Shown: in pieces, positions 11,418-22,200 of the stretch
Layout of the letters: the number at the start of each line of letters is the position of its first letter
Position numbering within the stretch: position 1 is the stretch's first letter
The notes under the pieces: generated by a model
The model's database searches: none
What the model was told of the DNA's origin: nothing
Seen by the model: only the letters and a program-made list of their open reading frames with translations
Translations under genes and position numbers: made by a program
Assembly (NCBI GenBank): GCA_016858145.1
Contig: JAEHOE010000024.1
Span: forward strand, 992,001-1,056,000
Reading direction: 5' to 3'
Length of the DNA stretch: 64,000 bases
Source: Edaphochlamys debaryana
Taxonomy: Eukaryota; Chlorophyta; Chlorophyceae; Chlamydomonadales

Positions 11418-12002
11418 GTAAGCGCAGGTAAGCACACGGTAAGTACGCTGGGTACCTTTGCGTCAGGCGAGAGCGCGAGCAGTTCCCTTGGCCGCACTAA
11501 CCAGAGGAACTACCGTCCCCTCCCTTTCCGTAACACTCGTGTGCGTTTCTCCCGCGAGTTGTGCCATGTGCCCTTGTGTCCCTTTGCCCTCGCGGGCCTG
11601 CCAGTTCCAGGCGACAACGAGCCCTCCCACAGGTCGTCTCCTCGCCTGCGTAGTCTGCGGAAAACGCCCTACGCCACACCACAACCAAGCGCTTCGCTTC
11701 GTTGATGTTCTTCTACCCTCTTGCACCTGGCAAGAGTCCCACCTGTACACATCGGGCAAGCAGACTCTGCAGACAGAGAGAGGCCGTTTGGTGTGGTCTG
11801 AACACGTCACACCAGGGATGCCAGGCAGGAGGGGGCTCCGGGGGGCTCTGGGCTGTTCGGGTTCGGACTGCGTCAGGACGTGGGACGGCAGAACTGCGGC
11901 GGATTGTGTCGAGATACGTTCGCCGACAACCTTACCCCCGTCACTCCTCACCGCCCGTATCTTTTCACGCAAAATCACACTCAACATATACAAGCGACAA
12001 CA

Positions 12003-15000
12003 ATGATGCTGGGGCGGCGTTCGCCCTTGCGCTTCGAGGAATCCGCGTTTAGTGAGAAAGGGGCTGGCGCGTCCGTTGCGAGTCAGTTCTCAGCTATGCA
12101 CACGGCCATGTCGACCTGGGCTAGCAGAGGCCCGACTGCGGACGGTGAGCGCTAGGAGAATCCGAGAGCAAAACCCGCCATGGGGGGCAGCATTTGCAAC
12201 AGCAGCTGCGCCTTCGGCTGGCCATAGCACGAGTATGGCTCCATTTGGGAGAGCTTGGGGGCTGACGGGGACCCGTTTCAGGGTGTGGGGGGGAAAGCCG
12301 CAGTCGACGGACATCTCGCCGAACTCCGCGCCTTGCCTCGCTGCCGGGAGCTCCTCAGGATCAAATGTTGCATTTGCTTACCGCCCATCCAACAGGTGCA
12401 GAAGCGGCTGGGCCCGGAGTCTACAGCTCACGGCCATGGACGGCATCCTTCGGTGGCCTCGCCGAGACCCCCGCCAACCCCCTCGATGACCTCTTCGCGG
12501 AGGCCTCCGGACTGCTCCCAATGCCCGCACCGATGGCCCCCAGCTCCACCGAAGTCACGCGCGCACTTCAACACCGCCGCCAGTTGGAAGAGGAGCGACG
12601 ACGGCGCGAGACCGCCGAGGTCGGCATGACGACCGTGCCTGACCCCGCGCTCGACTCACCCGTCCAAGGCTCGCAAGCCGATGATGTCGCCAGCGCAGCC
12701 CTGTCTGGGGCCTTATCTGACAACAGCAGCCCCTCTCGCTCCGGCACTCTGACGGGCGACGGCGGTTGTGATGGCGGCAGCGATGGGACGGCGGAGCGCC
12801 AGGCAGGCGGGGGCTGCCTGGTCCTGCCCCAGCTGGAGAGCCTGCTCGAGATCCGCGAGAGGCGCAAGGCGGCCATCGTCGTCGCACCCGCGCCTCCGCA
12901 AACGCCCTCACAAGGGCAGCCCCGCAAGAGCAGCAGCTTCCGCAGCCCCAGGGCCGCCGCGGGGCGCAGCGTGTCGTTCAGCCTCGCCGCCCCGGCCGCG
13001 ACCCGTGCCCCGGCCTCCACGGCATCCGCGGTGCCCCCCTCCGGCTCCAGCTTCGCCACCAGCCGCTGCAGCACCGCCGCCTCACCCATGCGCCCCGCCA
13101 TCGCTGTGCCCCCGCCCAGCCACGCCGACCCCAGCCCCGTGACCCGACAGGAGCTCATGGCAGCGGTCAGCGCCGCCGCCGCGCGCACCTCCAGCGCCGG
13201 CTCCGGGGCGGCGGGCGGCTCACATTCCCTCATAATGCTTCAGCCCCATGTTTCCCTGGAGCAGTTCCCCGGCACCTGGAGGGCCAGCCGGCCGCACTGG
13301 CAGCCCGCAGGCGACGCGTCCCCGGTCACAGCCACAGCCGCAGCCCCAGCCGCCGCGCCGGCGCCGCATGCCTCGTCCCAAGAGCCTCCAGGCCTTGTCG
13401 TGACCGGCTTTGCCGCACCGACCGTTGTCTCGAAGGTGCCGTCGCCCCCGGCCCACCCTCACCTGGTGTCACAGCTCTCGGTCCTGTACGCGCCCCTGGC
13501 GGCGCCGCCGACCCCTGCCGCCGCCGCCAGCGCTGCTGCCGCGGCCTTCGCCGCCAGCCCGCCTTCTGCGTCCTGGGACAAGTATGCTCCTCCCGCTGTC
13601 ATCGCACCTCCCGCGGACAACGTTGGAGGCTCAAGCGTGGCTCCGCCGCCCTCTGCGGCGTCCGCCGCCCTCACCCCGGCCCCGGCCTCCGCCATCACAG
13701 CTTGCCCGGACACACAAGCCGCGGCAACCGCCCCCGGCTTCGCCCGCGCTGCCGCTGCCGAGCCTCCTGCCGAGACCCCGCCGCCGGCCGCTGTGCCCCC
13801 CGCAGCCGACGCCCTGCACAGCGAGCTCGAGTCCTTCCGCCAACGCGCCGCCCTCATCCGCGGCAGCAGCAAGTCCTTCACGTGCGGCCGCTCGTACGGC
13901 AGCTCCGCAGCGCCGTACGGCACGCCGCCACCCGGCCTGCAGCCTCTGCTGGGCCCGGGCTCGGCGCTGTGGTCCCCCGGCATCGTGGGCGGCGCTGAGG
14001 CGGGTCTGGGGCCGTGGGAGACGGAGGCCGAACCCGGGGCCATGTCGCTTGAGAAGCAGCGGCGGCTGCTTGCGCAGTGGGGCGAGTGGCGGCGGGAGGG
14101 GCGGGACCTGGGCGTCGAGGGGAACGAGGTGGACGAGGACGACGACGAGTGGGACCTGGCCTGGGCCCGGCAGGACCTGGAGCGAGCGCAGCGGGCCCAT
14201 GAGCACAAGCAGCAGGCGGCCGCACAGGGTGGTGGTGACCGCACGGCATCGCTTCGCAGGGCCCGGTCCATGCGCTCACTGGGGCCCTCCCAGGCGCCCG
14301 CCCCAGGCCCTCTGGCCCAGGGCTCGGCGCTGGCGGCGGCGCAGACACTGGCGGTGTCGCGGCTCGGCGGAGCCGGCGGCAGCGTCAGCGGCGGCGCGGG
14401 CATCGGCCTCAACGGCGGTGGCGGCATCAGCGGCGGCCAGGGTGTCAGCCTCAGCGGGGGTAGCTTCAGCGGGGGCGTGGGCGGCGGGGCCATGTCGCCA
14501 ATGGCATCCCGCCGGGTGGGCGGCGCTGGCCGGGACAGCCGCAGCGGCCGCGAGGCCCTGCCCTTTGCGTTCGAGGTGCGGTCGCGAACGGGCACGGGGG
14601 CGGGCGACGAGCCGCCTGCGCCGCCGCCGCAGGCCGCCACAGCGGGCGAGGGCGGCGGCAGCGGCAAGGGCGAGGCGGTCAGGCCAAACATCGGTCCTCT
14701 GGCGGCTCCGCTCTGGATGCAGCCGCCGCAGCCGACCCAGATCAGCGGTGGCGGCGCTGGCGGCAGCACTGCGGACGGCGGCCTGTGGACTGCCTCTGCC
14801 CCCGCGGCTGCCGGCAGGGCAGGCAGCGGCGCTGCGGCCCTGGCGCCCACGCCGACCCAGGCCAAGCTCACCAGCTTCGGCGCAAAGTTCCGCGCCTTCG
14901 CCAACCGCCCCGTCTCCATGTCCACCGGTCAGCTCATCCTCCCCACTGACGCCGCCTTCCTCGCAGAACTCGGAGGGGCCGTGCCATCACCCACAGACAC

Positions 15001-15721
15001 TGCAGCCTTCACGCCATCCCCCAACTCGGCGGGAGGCGAGGCAGCCCGGCCCGGCCCCGCCCCTGCGCCGGCCTCCGCCTCCCCCACCACCGCCAGTGAC
15101 CGAGTCTCCCCCGAGAGCCTGTCGGGCCTCTTCCGGCTCCGGATGTACCCCGGCCGCACCCCCGGCGCGGCTGGGTCCGCCGACGGCCGCCCCACCACCG
15201 CCTGGCGAGGCACTGCCCTGGGTGGTCAGACGGCCGCCGTCCAGGTGCCGGGCGCCGGGACGTCCCTCGCGGCCCCGCCCCACTGGCCCTCCTCCCGCCT
15301 GGGGCCCCAGCCGCCTCCGGGCTCCAGCCCCGCCCAGCGCCCCCGCACCGGCGGCCGTGGCTCCCTGGAGCTCCCCGCCCGGGCCCCGCCTGCCGCCGGC
15401 CTGGCCTCCGCCCGCGCCTCCCTCGACCTCGGCGCAGGGCCCCACAGCGCCGCCTCCGGCCTGGCCCTGGTGCCTCAGCCCCGCAGCTCCTTCGACGCAG
15501 CCCGGCCCTCGGGCCTGTCCGCCTTCGGCTTCGGCTCCGGCTCCGGCTCGGGCTCCTTCACCGGAGGCCTGTCGCCGCTCACGGCTGCGCTGCCGGGCCC
15601 CGGCGCTCCCGAGTCTCCGCGGCGCTCGCTGCGTGTGCACAACTCGGTGGAGCGGCGGCGGCTTGGCGACCCCCGCAACGAGCCGGCGCAGGGGCTGCTG
15701 AGGCCCGCGGGCATGGAGTAG
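12003..15721 (+). CDS. unrecognised, mostly disordered Ala/Gly/Pro/Ser-rich protein
   Basis: Exon 1 is 12003-12144 (MMLGRRSPLRFEES...). The intron 12145-12395 has donor GTGAGC and acceptor ATCCAACAG, and its phase-1 join creates Gly-48. Exon 2 runs to TAG at 15719-15721, giving about 1,155 residues. The start context acaacaATG is favourable. Most of the protein is low-complexity Ala/Pro/Ser. Islands with real sequence character are a charged helical stretch at about residues 598-665 (EKQRRLLAQWGEWRRE, VDEDDDEWDLAW), a Gly/Ser-rich segment at about 705-753, and TSFGAKFRAFANRP at about 828. Several Arg-rich Ser sites (LRRARSMRSL, RRSLRVHNS) could be kinase targets. No catalytic domain, membrane segment or signal peptide was seen. 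The ~763-codon frame in another register and a ~490-codon frame on the other strand are judged shadows because this frame has the splice-consistent start and the charged segment. It converges on the PKS gene. Confidence 0.66.
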
Positions 15722-16306
15722 GCACGGCCATGGGAGCAGGCCCGGAGTCGGTGTGCCGGCGTGGTGTGCGGTGTTGGTATAGTCCCGCCCTTGGGAGAAA
15801 TGCTCAGAATAGGATCAGACTGGTCTCATTGGCACGGCAAAGGTCCCGGTGCGTGGGAACTTCGCGCATAGTTTGAATCTAGATTAAAACGCAGGGAAGC
15901 TAGTCAACGGGCTCAGAGGGCATTTGTGGTTAGACCATGGGCAGGGTTGCTGCTGCTGGGCGATGAGGGGCCTGTTCGGGGCCTGGGATGGGCCTTTTTA
16001 GCCATGCGGGGGAGCCTTGGTAGAGTGGATGTGGGCCTTTGGCCTTGGGCAGGTTCAGAGTTTCTTACTTATTGACCCCAATAAGCTTTCGATGAGTGCA
16101 GAGCACGTGTCCACATGGCTTGACTGAAAGCAACGCTTGTATTGGAGGCATAACAAAGCCAAGACGAGTTGTGGTGGACAAGGCGAAGATAAAGTTTCCG
16201 GTACTTGACTAATAAGACCAGGACGGATGCCTAACAATGAGCAACAGGGACATGTGAGCCCCTAAGGGGCGGCAAACACATTGCTTTCATGTTGTGTGGA
16301 GTTGAT

Positions 16307-16400
16307 GTTGTGATGGGCCTGACTGTTGCGTTGTGATGGGCCTGACTGTTGCGTTGTGATGGGCCTGACTGTTGCGTTGTGATGGGCCTGACTGTTGCGG
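16307..16400. repeat. 23-bp tandem repeat, 4 copies
   Basis: The unit gttgtgatgggcctgact + gttgc recurs with gatggg at 16312, 16335, 16358 and 16381, an exact 23-bp period. A partial unit follows at about 16400-16412. It lies in non-coding spacer. Confidence 0.9.
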
Positions 16401-17446
16401 GGGCCTGACTGTTCCGGCTTCCGGGGGCTGGTGCCTGGGGGCTGTCATTCCCCGAGGTTTCCAGTGAACTGAAGGGCCATGTAGTTCTCTGTGTTTGTCC
16501 TTCAGTGCGTTGCCAAGATTCGATTTGCTGCCCAGGGGCCAAGGGCATCCCAAGCGTCACCTGGTTTAGGTCTCAACGATGGGCATAACCGGGTCCTTTG
16601 CTCTGCCTACGCGGATCTATTGTGTCTTTATGTGAACCCCGCGCCTGCTCGTGGTGATGTTCCCTTGCCTAGGATCGTTGCTCTGTCGTGGAATGGCGAA
16701 GGCGGGCCCTATAAACCAGAGGCATTTGTGAGGCCTATGTATGTGTGATGGGGGAAGGCGGGTAGGGTAGGTTGCGATATTTGGGTCACCCATACGCCTT
16801 ATCACTCCTGTCATCCGTCCCTAGTAGCAATTGATTGTGCGTGATGTCCAGAGCGCCAGATTGGGTGCTCGGCTCACCGCACTGCTGCAGGTCTTCGCTG
16901 AGGACGCAACGCTGCTCGGGCATTGCTCCCTGTCGCCATGGTGGCGCCGTTGCGCTTATTGATCCCTTTCGTGCTTCGGCTTCGCTTGTGATTTGCTTTG
17001 CTGGCCAGTTACGGTAGTACGCAGGATAGACTTATTGATGGTGAGCGCTGCAAGAGGCGCTGCCTTACTTGTGAGACAAGACAAGAGTAGCAGGTAGTGC
17101 GCCCGTGTCCTGGCTGTTCTGGATGGTTTCACCCCGTGCGTAGGTAGTCCAATGTGACGCACATGATCTACTTACGGTACGCAGTTCGCCCTGGTGAGGT
17201 ATATTGTTGTCCCCCGGCGTGTTGCCCCACACCACGTGTCCGTTGTGCATACGGCGGTAGATGGTCTCGTGACACCCGCCTGTTGCCAAGTTGCTGGATG
17301 CTTCGCTTTGGCTGGATAACTGCATCTGTAGTTGGCGGGTCGATTTAAGGCTCTGGCTCAAGTCTGCAAGCTTGCATCGTGAGAGCTCCCGGCAGCCGAA
17401 CCAGCAAGCCCCGACCACGCACTCGTACCAGCAGCACTAGTATTGG

Positions 17447-17451
17447 TTACA
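17447..17451 (-). other. candidate TGTAA polyadenylation signal of the PKS gene
   Basis: The - strand reads TGTAA, the usual nuclear polyadenylation signal of Chlamydomonas-type algae. It is the first one after the PKS stop, about 460 nt downstream, a typical 3' UTR length for such algae. Confidence 0.5.
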
Positions 17452-17909
17452 CACAGGTCTCGCCCACTGTCTACCCTTCTTGCGAGCCTGCAGCAGTGAC
17501 GGACAGACCAGCGTACGGACTCTTGATGGCGGGGCTCCACACCTTCCAGCAGGCGCCGCCACAACCCGTTCTTCCTCCTGGCTGGCAAGCTCAGGCGACA
17601 GGCAAGCTCACCCGCAGCACACGCAATCTGATCCCAGCGCCAGCTATAGCCACCAGCAATGCCTTGCTGACAACAACAACACACCCCAGAACTGGGAGAA
17701 CAACTTTCTGCTTGATTACGGTTTCCTCGTTACCCAACACCCCAGAACCCAACCAAGCGCCCGTATCCAAAAGCACGATAATCAAGCAATGCACCTGCCT
17801 AACAGGTCGAGAATTCATATCCTCCCCGATAGCACCTCGCGCAACCTGCCCCTTTGCCCGTGCACTTGCCCGTCCCATGTCAGTCGGCTCTCCTCCCAGG
17901 CCCAGGCCC

Positions 17910-19290
17910 CTAGACCTGCATCAGCATCTCGCACACCGCCTCCGCCACGGCCTCCGCCGCCGCGCGCACCGCCTCCGGCCCCGCCAGCGCCGCCCCGTGC
18001 CGCGCCTCCGTGGTGAGCGCCGTGAGGGCGCCCTCGCAGCACTGCCGCGCAGCCGCCAGGAAGGCCGCCCCGTGCCGGTCCTCGGGGAGCACCACGGCCG
18101 CGGGGCCCGCCAGGCAGGCAGCGGGCGCCACGCCGCGGGTCAGCAGCGGCCGGAGCACGGCTGCGGAGGGCATGGGCCGGTGGTGGGGGTCAGCTTGGGA
18201 GGAGGCGAGGCAGGGGATAAGCGTGAGGGCAGGGCCCGGACCTGGGATGAGGTGCGTGCTAGGCGGAGGGACCGGGGTCTCACCTGCTGCCCGGATCGCG
18301 CCCCCAACTGCCGAGGCCAGCGCATCCTGTGACATGGTCGCTGGCTTGAACGAAGCGGCAGCGGCCTGCAGTGAGGTGCAGTCGCGGGAATGGGGGCTCA
18401 GCCAAGACATGGGCCGAGTCACGCCTGCTCCGGAAGCCCCCATAGGCCAACCATGCCCTCAACCCCTGCGCCAGGCACGCCACTCGTGTGGCACCTCACC
18501 ATGAGAGCCGCTGCGTCGGTAGGTGTCGCGCCCCTGCTCTGCAGTGTCGCGGCGAAGCTGGCGAGGTCAGGCAGGGGCGCCTGCGGTGCTGGGGCCGGGG
18601 CCTCCCCTGCAGCTCCCTCCGCCTCCGCTGCTCCCGCGCCCTCGCCTGCACCAGCCGCACCGCTGCCCGCCTGGAAGGCTAGCGCTTGGTACAGCGCCAC
18701 ATAGGCGGGGTCCACCAGTCCCGTGGAGGCAGGGATGGGCGCCTGCGAGGGGCCACGCCAAATATTAGTCCGCAGTGGGCGCTACCCAGCACACAACTAA
18801 TCTTGACAAACCCAGGACCGGATGCCCCATGACACCAGCGAGCCCCTCCTGCGCCCCCTGCTCACCCCGTCCAGCATGACGAGCATGGCGTCGTGCCCCG
18901 CCTGCTCCAGCGCCGCCGCGGCCGCGAAGGCCAGCATGCAGCCCAGCGGGGAGGCCCCCGCCAGGGCGTAGGGCCCGTGCGGCTGCGCGGCCAGCACCAG
19001 CGCGGCGTAGTGCAGGGCCAGGTGCTCCAGGGAGGGAGGCGGCGGGAGGGAGGGGGTGGAGGTGGTGGTAGAAGCTGAGGTGGAGGTGGAGGCGGAGGTG
19101 GAGGTGGAGGCGGCGGTGGTGGTGATGCGGGCGGGGGAGAGGGTAGGGGTGGGGGTGGGGGTGAAGGCGGGCATGGGGATGCCGTAGACGGGGAGGGGCA
19201 GGCGTGCGGCCAGGGCGCGGAGGCCGGCGGAGAGGCCCCCGGTTTCGTCGTGGAGGAGCCACAGCGGCTGGGAGGTGAGCAGGGCGGGCG
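17910..19290 (-). other. thioesterase-like TE3, C-terminal
   Basis: End of exon 20114-18866, then 18742-18500, 18365-18284 and 18160-17910. The pattern resembles animal fatty-acid-synthase thioesterase: [43 protein letters not shown], then [13 protein letters not shown] at the nucleophile, VMLDGAP for the Asp, and [14 protein letters not shown] near the end for the His. Ser, Asp and His can all be matched, but the elbow is GASPLG rather than GxSxG, so activity is uncertain. A coding Thr/Ser repeat sits in the loop before the nucleophile strand. The protein ends AVCEMLMQV. Confidence 0.72.
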
Positions 19291-22200
19291 TGGGGGCCGC
19301 AGTGGGGCCCGTGGGCTCGGGCGCTTGGCCCATAGTGCAGTGCGGGTTGAGGGCGACGAAGGAGAAGACCGCGGGGGCCGGGGCGGGGGGCTGAGGAGGG
19401 GAGCTGGTCGACGGCAGCGCAGTGCCTGCAGTGGACTCGCCGCCGCCTGGGACCCCGCCGGCGCTGCCCCCGCCGCTCGACGACCTCACGCCTCCGCCAG
19501 CGCTGCCCACGAGCACGAAGGAGAAGGAGCTCGCTGCGCTGCTGCGCCGCCGCGCCACGCTGCCGCCGCCACCGCCTCCGCCGAGGGCCCCCGCAGGAGC
19601 CCCAGCGGACTCGGGCGGCGGCAAGGCCGGCAGCTCCGTCGCGCTGTACGGCAGCACCGACAGCACGGCAGCACCCGTGCTCGCCTCCGCCTCCGCCAGC
19701 TTGCGGCGCGTCTCCGCGGCGTGCCGGGCGCAGCCCACGCCCTCCTCCAACACCCGCCGGAGCAGCGAGGGGCTGAGCGGCAGCGCATCCGGGTCGCCCA
19801 CCGCCCCCACCACAGCCGGGAACGGCGGCGAGCCCGCGCGCGAGCCCGCCTCCTCCTGCACCGGCGAGGGCGGCTGCAGCGGCGCCGTCAGCACGCCCTC
19901 CGCCCGCGCCTCCTCTGCCGCCGCTGCCTCCTCCTCGGCCCAGTCCGTCAGCCGCACCAGGCGCAGGGGCTGCACGGCTAGGCCCAGGGAGCGGGTGGCC
20001 CCCGCCGCCCAGCCCAACACAAAGTCGCGCACGGAGCCGCAGATGGCCCCGGCCGTGGGCGGAGCGGCGTGTAGGAGGAGCGTCTCGCCGGGGAAGGGAC
20101 AGCTGGGCTGGTGCCTGCGGGGCGGGGATGTGCGGATGGGTAGTGAGGAGCGGATGCTTGGGCGCTGAGGTTAGTAGCAAGGGCAGGGTGCCAGGACACG
20201 TTCCTAATCCCCGACAACCTCCTGCCCAGGCGCTCACGTGTGTGAGATGGACTTGAGGTACGATGCCGCCCACAGCGTGTCGCGCACCGCCGTGTCCCAC
20301 TGCGGCTCGCTCCAAGCGGGCGCTGCGGAGGCGCGGTAGGTGGCCAGCAGGTCCAGCTGGGACTCGGGGCTGGGGCGGGCGGGAGGGGTGGAAGGGGTGG
20401 GAGGGCATGGGACCATGCGTCAGTGGGGCGGTAGATACCGGTAGCCTTTGAGGCATTCGTGGAAAAGAGCAGGGTGCAGCAACCGCAGGTCAGAGGTCTG
20501 CAGGCATGCTGCTGGGTCACCTGTCCGCCCGCGCAAACATGTCGAGGAGGAAGGCCTCCCACGGTGGCAGCAGGGGGGCCTCGGGCGGCGCCTCCCGCTC
20601 CCCCGCGGCTGCCGCCTCCCTGCGGCGGCGCTGCGCCATCGCCTCCACCATGCCGTACAGCACCACCCAGCTGTACTGCATCTCCTCCCACGCGTAGCCG
20701 CTGCGCCCCGAGGCGCCGCGAAGGGCCTCCTCCGCCATCGCCTCCCACTCGGCGCGGGATACGCCCCGGGGGGCCAGGCCGCTCACGTACTCCATCTGCG
20801 CTGTGTGGCCCTGCGAAGTGGACGGGGCAGCAGGCGAGCGGTCAGCAGCTGGTATCAAACCAGGGTATAGAAAGCTACACTATCAAGTGTGAGTATTGTT
20901 GATTGTGACCTCCAGCTCTCCCCCACCTGCTCCTCCAGCAGCCGCCCCACGGCCGCGAACTCGGTGAGGTCCAGGTCGGGGCGCTGGGCCGCCAGCCAGT
21001 CTGGGGGAGGGGAGGAGAAGGGGTGGCGTGCGGGTGGGAAGGTGGGACAAGTTGACGGCGCGGGCTTGCGTGCATGGTACGGAGGACATAGAGCGAACGA
21101 GCGCAGTGCAAGGCGGGTGGAGAATCTGAACGAAGGGGATGAAGAGGTCTGCGGCGGCCGCTCACCGTAGAGCTGGAACCATGGCTGCCCCACCAGCTCG
21201 CAGCAGCGCCGCAGCCGGGGGTCCTCCAGGAGCACCAGTACAGCCGCCACCAGCGCCCCGCCGCCGCCTGAGACCGCACCCACACCCGAGCCCACACCCG
21301 CCCCTGCAGCCCCACTGGCGCCTGCGGCAGCCGAGGCCTGCTGCGGGGTCTGCAGCTGCACGGCTACCTCGTAGGCCACCGCCGCTGCGAACCCCACACC
21401 GACCACACCAACCGTGAGCGTCCGCGCGGGCCCGCCAGCCGCCGCCGCCGCGGGCCCAGCGGGCGTGCTGCGGGGCGCGCTGGCGGCGCGGCGCCGCCTG
21501 GCGGCCGCCGCAGCGGCCGACCTGCCGGCACCCTGCGCGGGGCCGGCGGGGATGGGTGCTGGCGCCGTGGCGGGGCGGAGCAGGGGCTCCAGGGCGGCGG
21601 CGGCGGCGGCGGTGAGCAGTGTGGCCAGGGCCTGGGCGCTGCGGATGTCTGCCAGGTCGGTGTTGGGCGGGAGGGCGAGGGCGAAGGCGGGGCAGGCCAG
21701 GGCGGCCAGGGACGAGTCCAGGGAGGGCGGCAGCCGCTGCCCTGAGTCCGACACCACCAACACCACGTCCACCGCCTCCAGAGCCCCCGGGGCCTGCCGC
21801 TGCTGCTGCTGGGCAGCGGGCTGCGAGGCGGCGGAGGGCCGGGGCTGCGCTGCAGGAGGCGGCCGGGCGGGTGCTGGTGCGCCCGAGCCGACCGCCCGAG
21901 CCGCAGCGTTCAGCGGCAGGGCCCTGGCGGCGCCCGCACCCGGCGCCGATCCTCCTCCACCCAAGCCCGCTCCTGCCGCTGCTGCTGCCGCTGCTGCCAC
22001 GGTGGGCTGGGCCACCTCGGGCTCCGGCGCTGCCTCGGCGCCCGCGGCCGATGCGTAGGGCGCTGCGCCCGCCAGGTGCTGCGCGCGGCTCGAGTCCACG
22101 CCCATGCGCTCCAGGTACTCGGCCAGGTCGCCCATCTGGGGGCAGGGAGGGAAGGAGAGGGCAAGGAGGGAGGGCAGATGAGGTTGCCATAGGAACACGG

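Larger units (their letters stand above)
9098..12002. other. repeat-rich spacer, no confident gene
   Basis: This 2.9 kb between divergent genes contains a GC-rich tandem array (9765-10075), a T/G- and C-rich stretch around 10680-11300, and one exon-like segment (11319-11417). Open frames here are low-complexity and unsupported. It should hold the promoters of the right ankyrin-type gene (-) and of the gene starting at 12003 (+), but I could not place a TATA box or transcription start. Confidence 0.45.
15722..17909. other. convergent 3' spacer
   Basis: This 2.2 kb spacer separates the stop of the + strand gene from the stop of the PKS gene on the - strand, so it should hold both 3' UTRs. It has lower GC than its surroundings. 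It contains a 23-bp tandem repeat (16307-16400) and, for the PKS side, one TGTAA signal (17451-17447). No TGTAA was found on the + strand in the first ~500 nt after 15721. No gene was recognised. Confidence 0.55.

Noticed and set aside
13410..15701. 763-codon Arg/Pro-rich frame on + and ~490-codon frame on - over the orphan gene
   Set aside because: They are shadows caused by high GC. The chosen frame has a spliced start, charged segments and ordinary amino-acid balance.
16307..16400. CRISPR-like array
   Set aside because: The 23-bp units abut with no unique spacers, and the host is eukaryotic.
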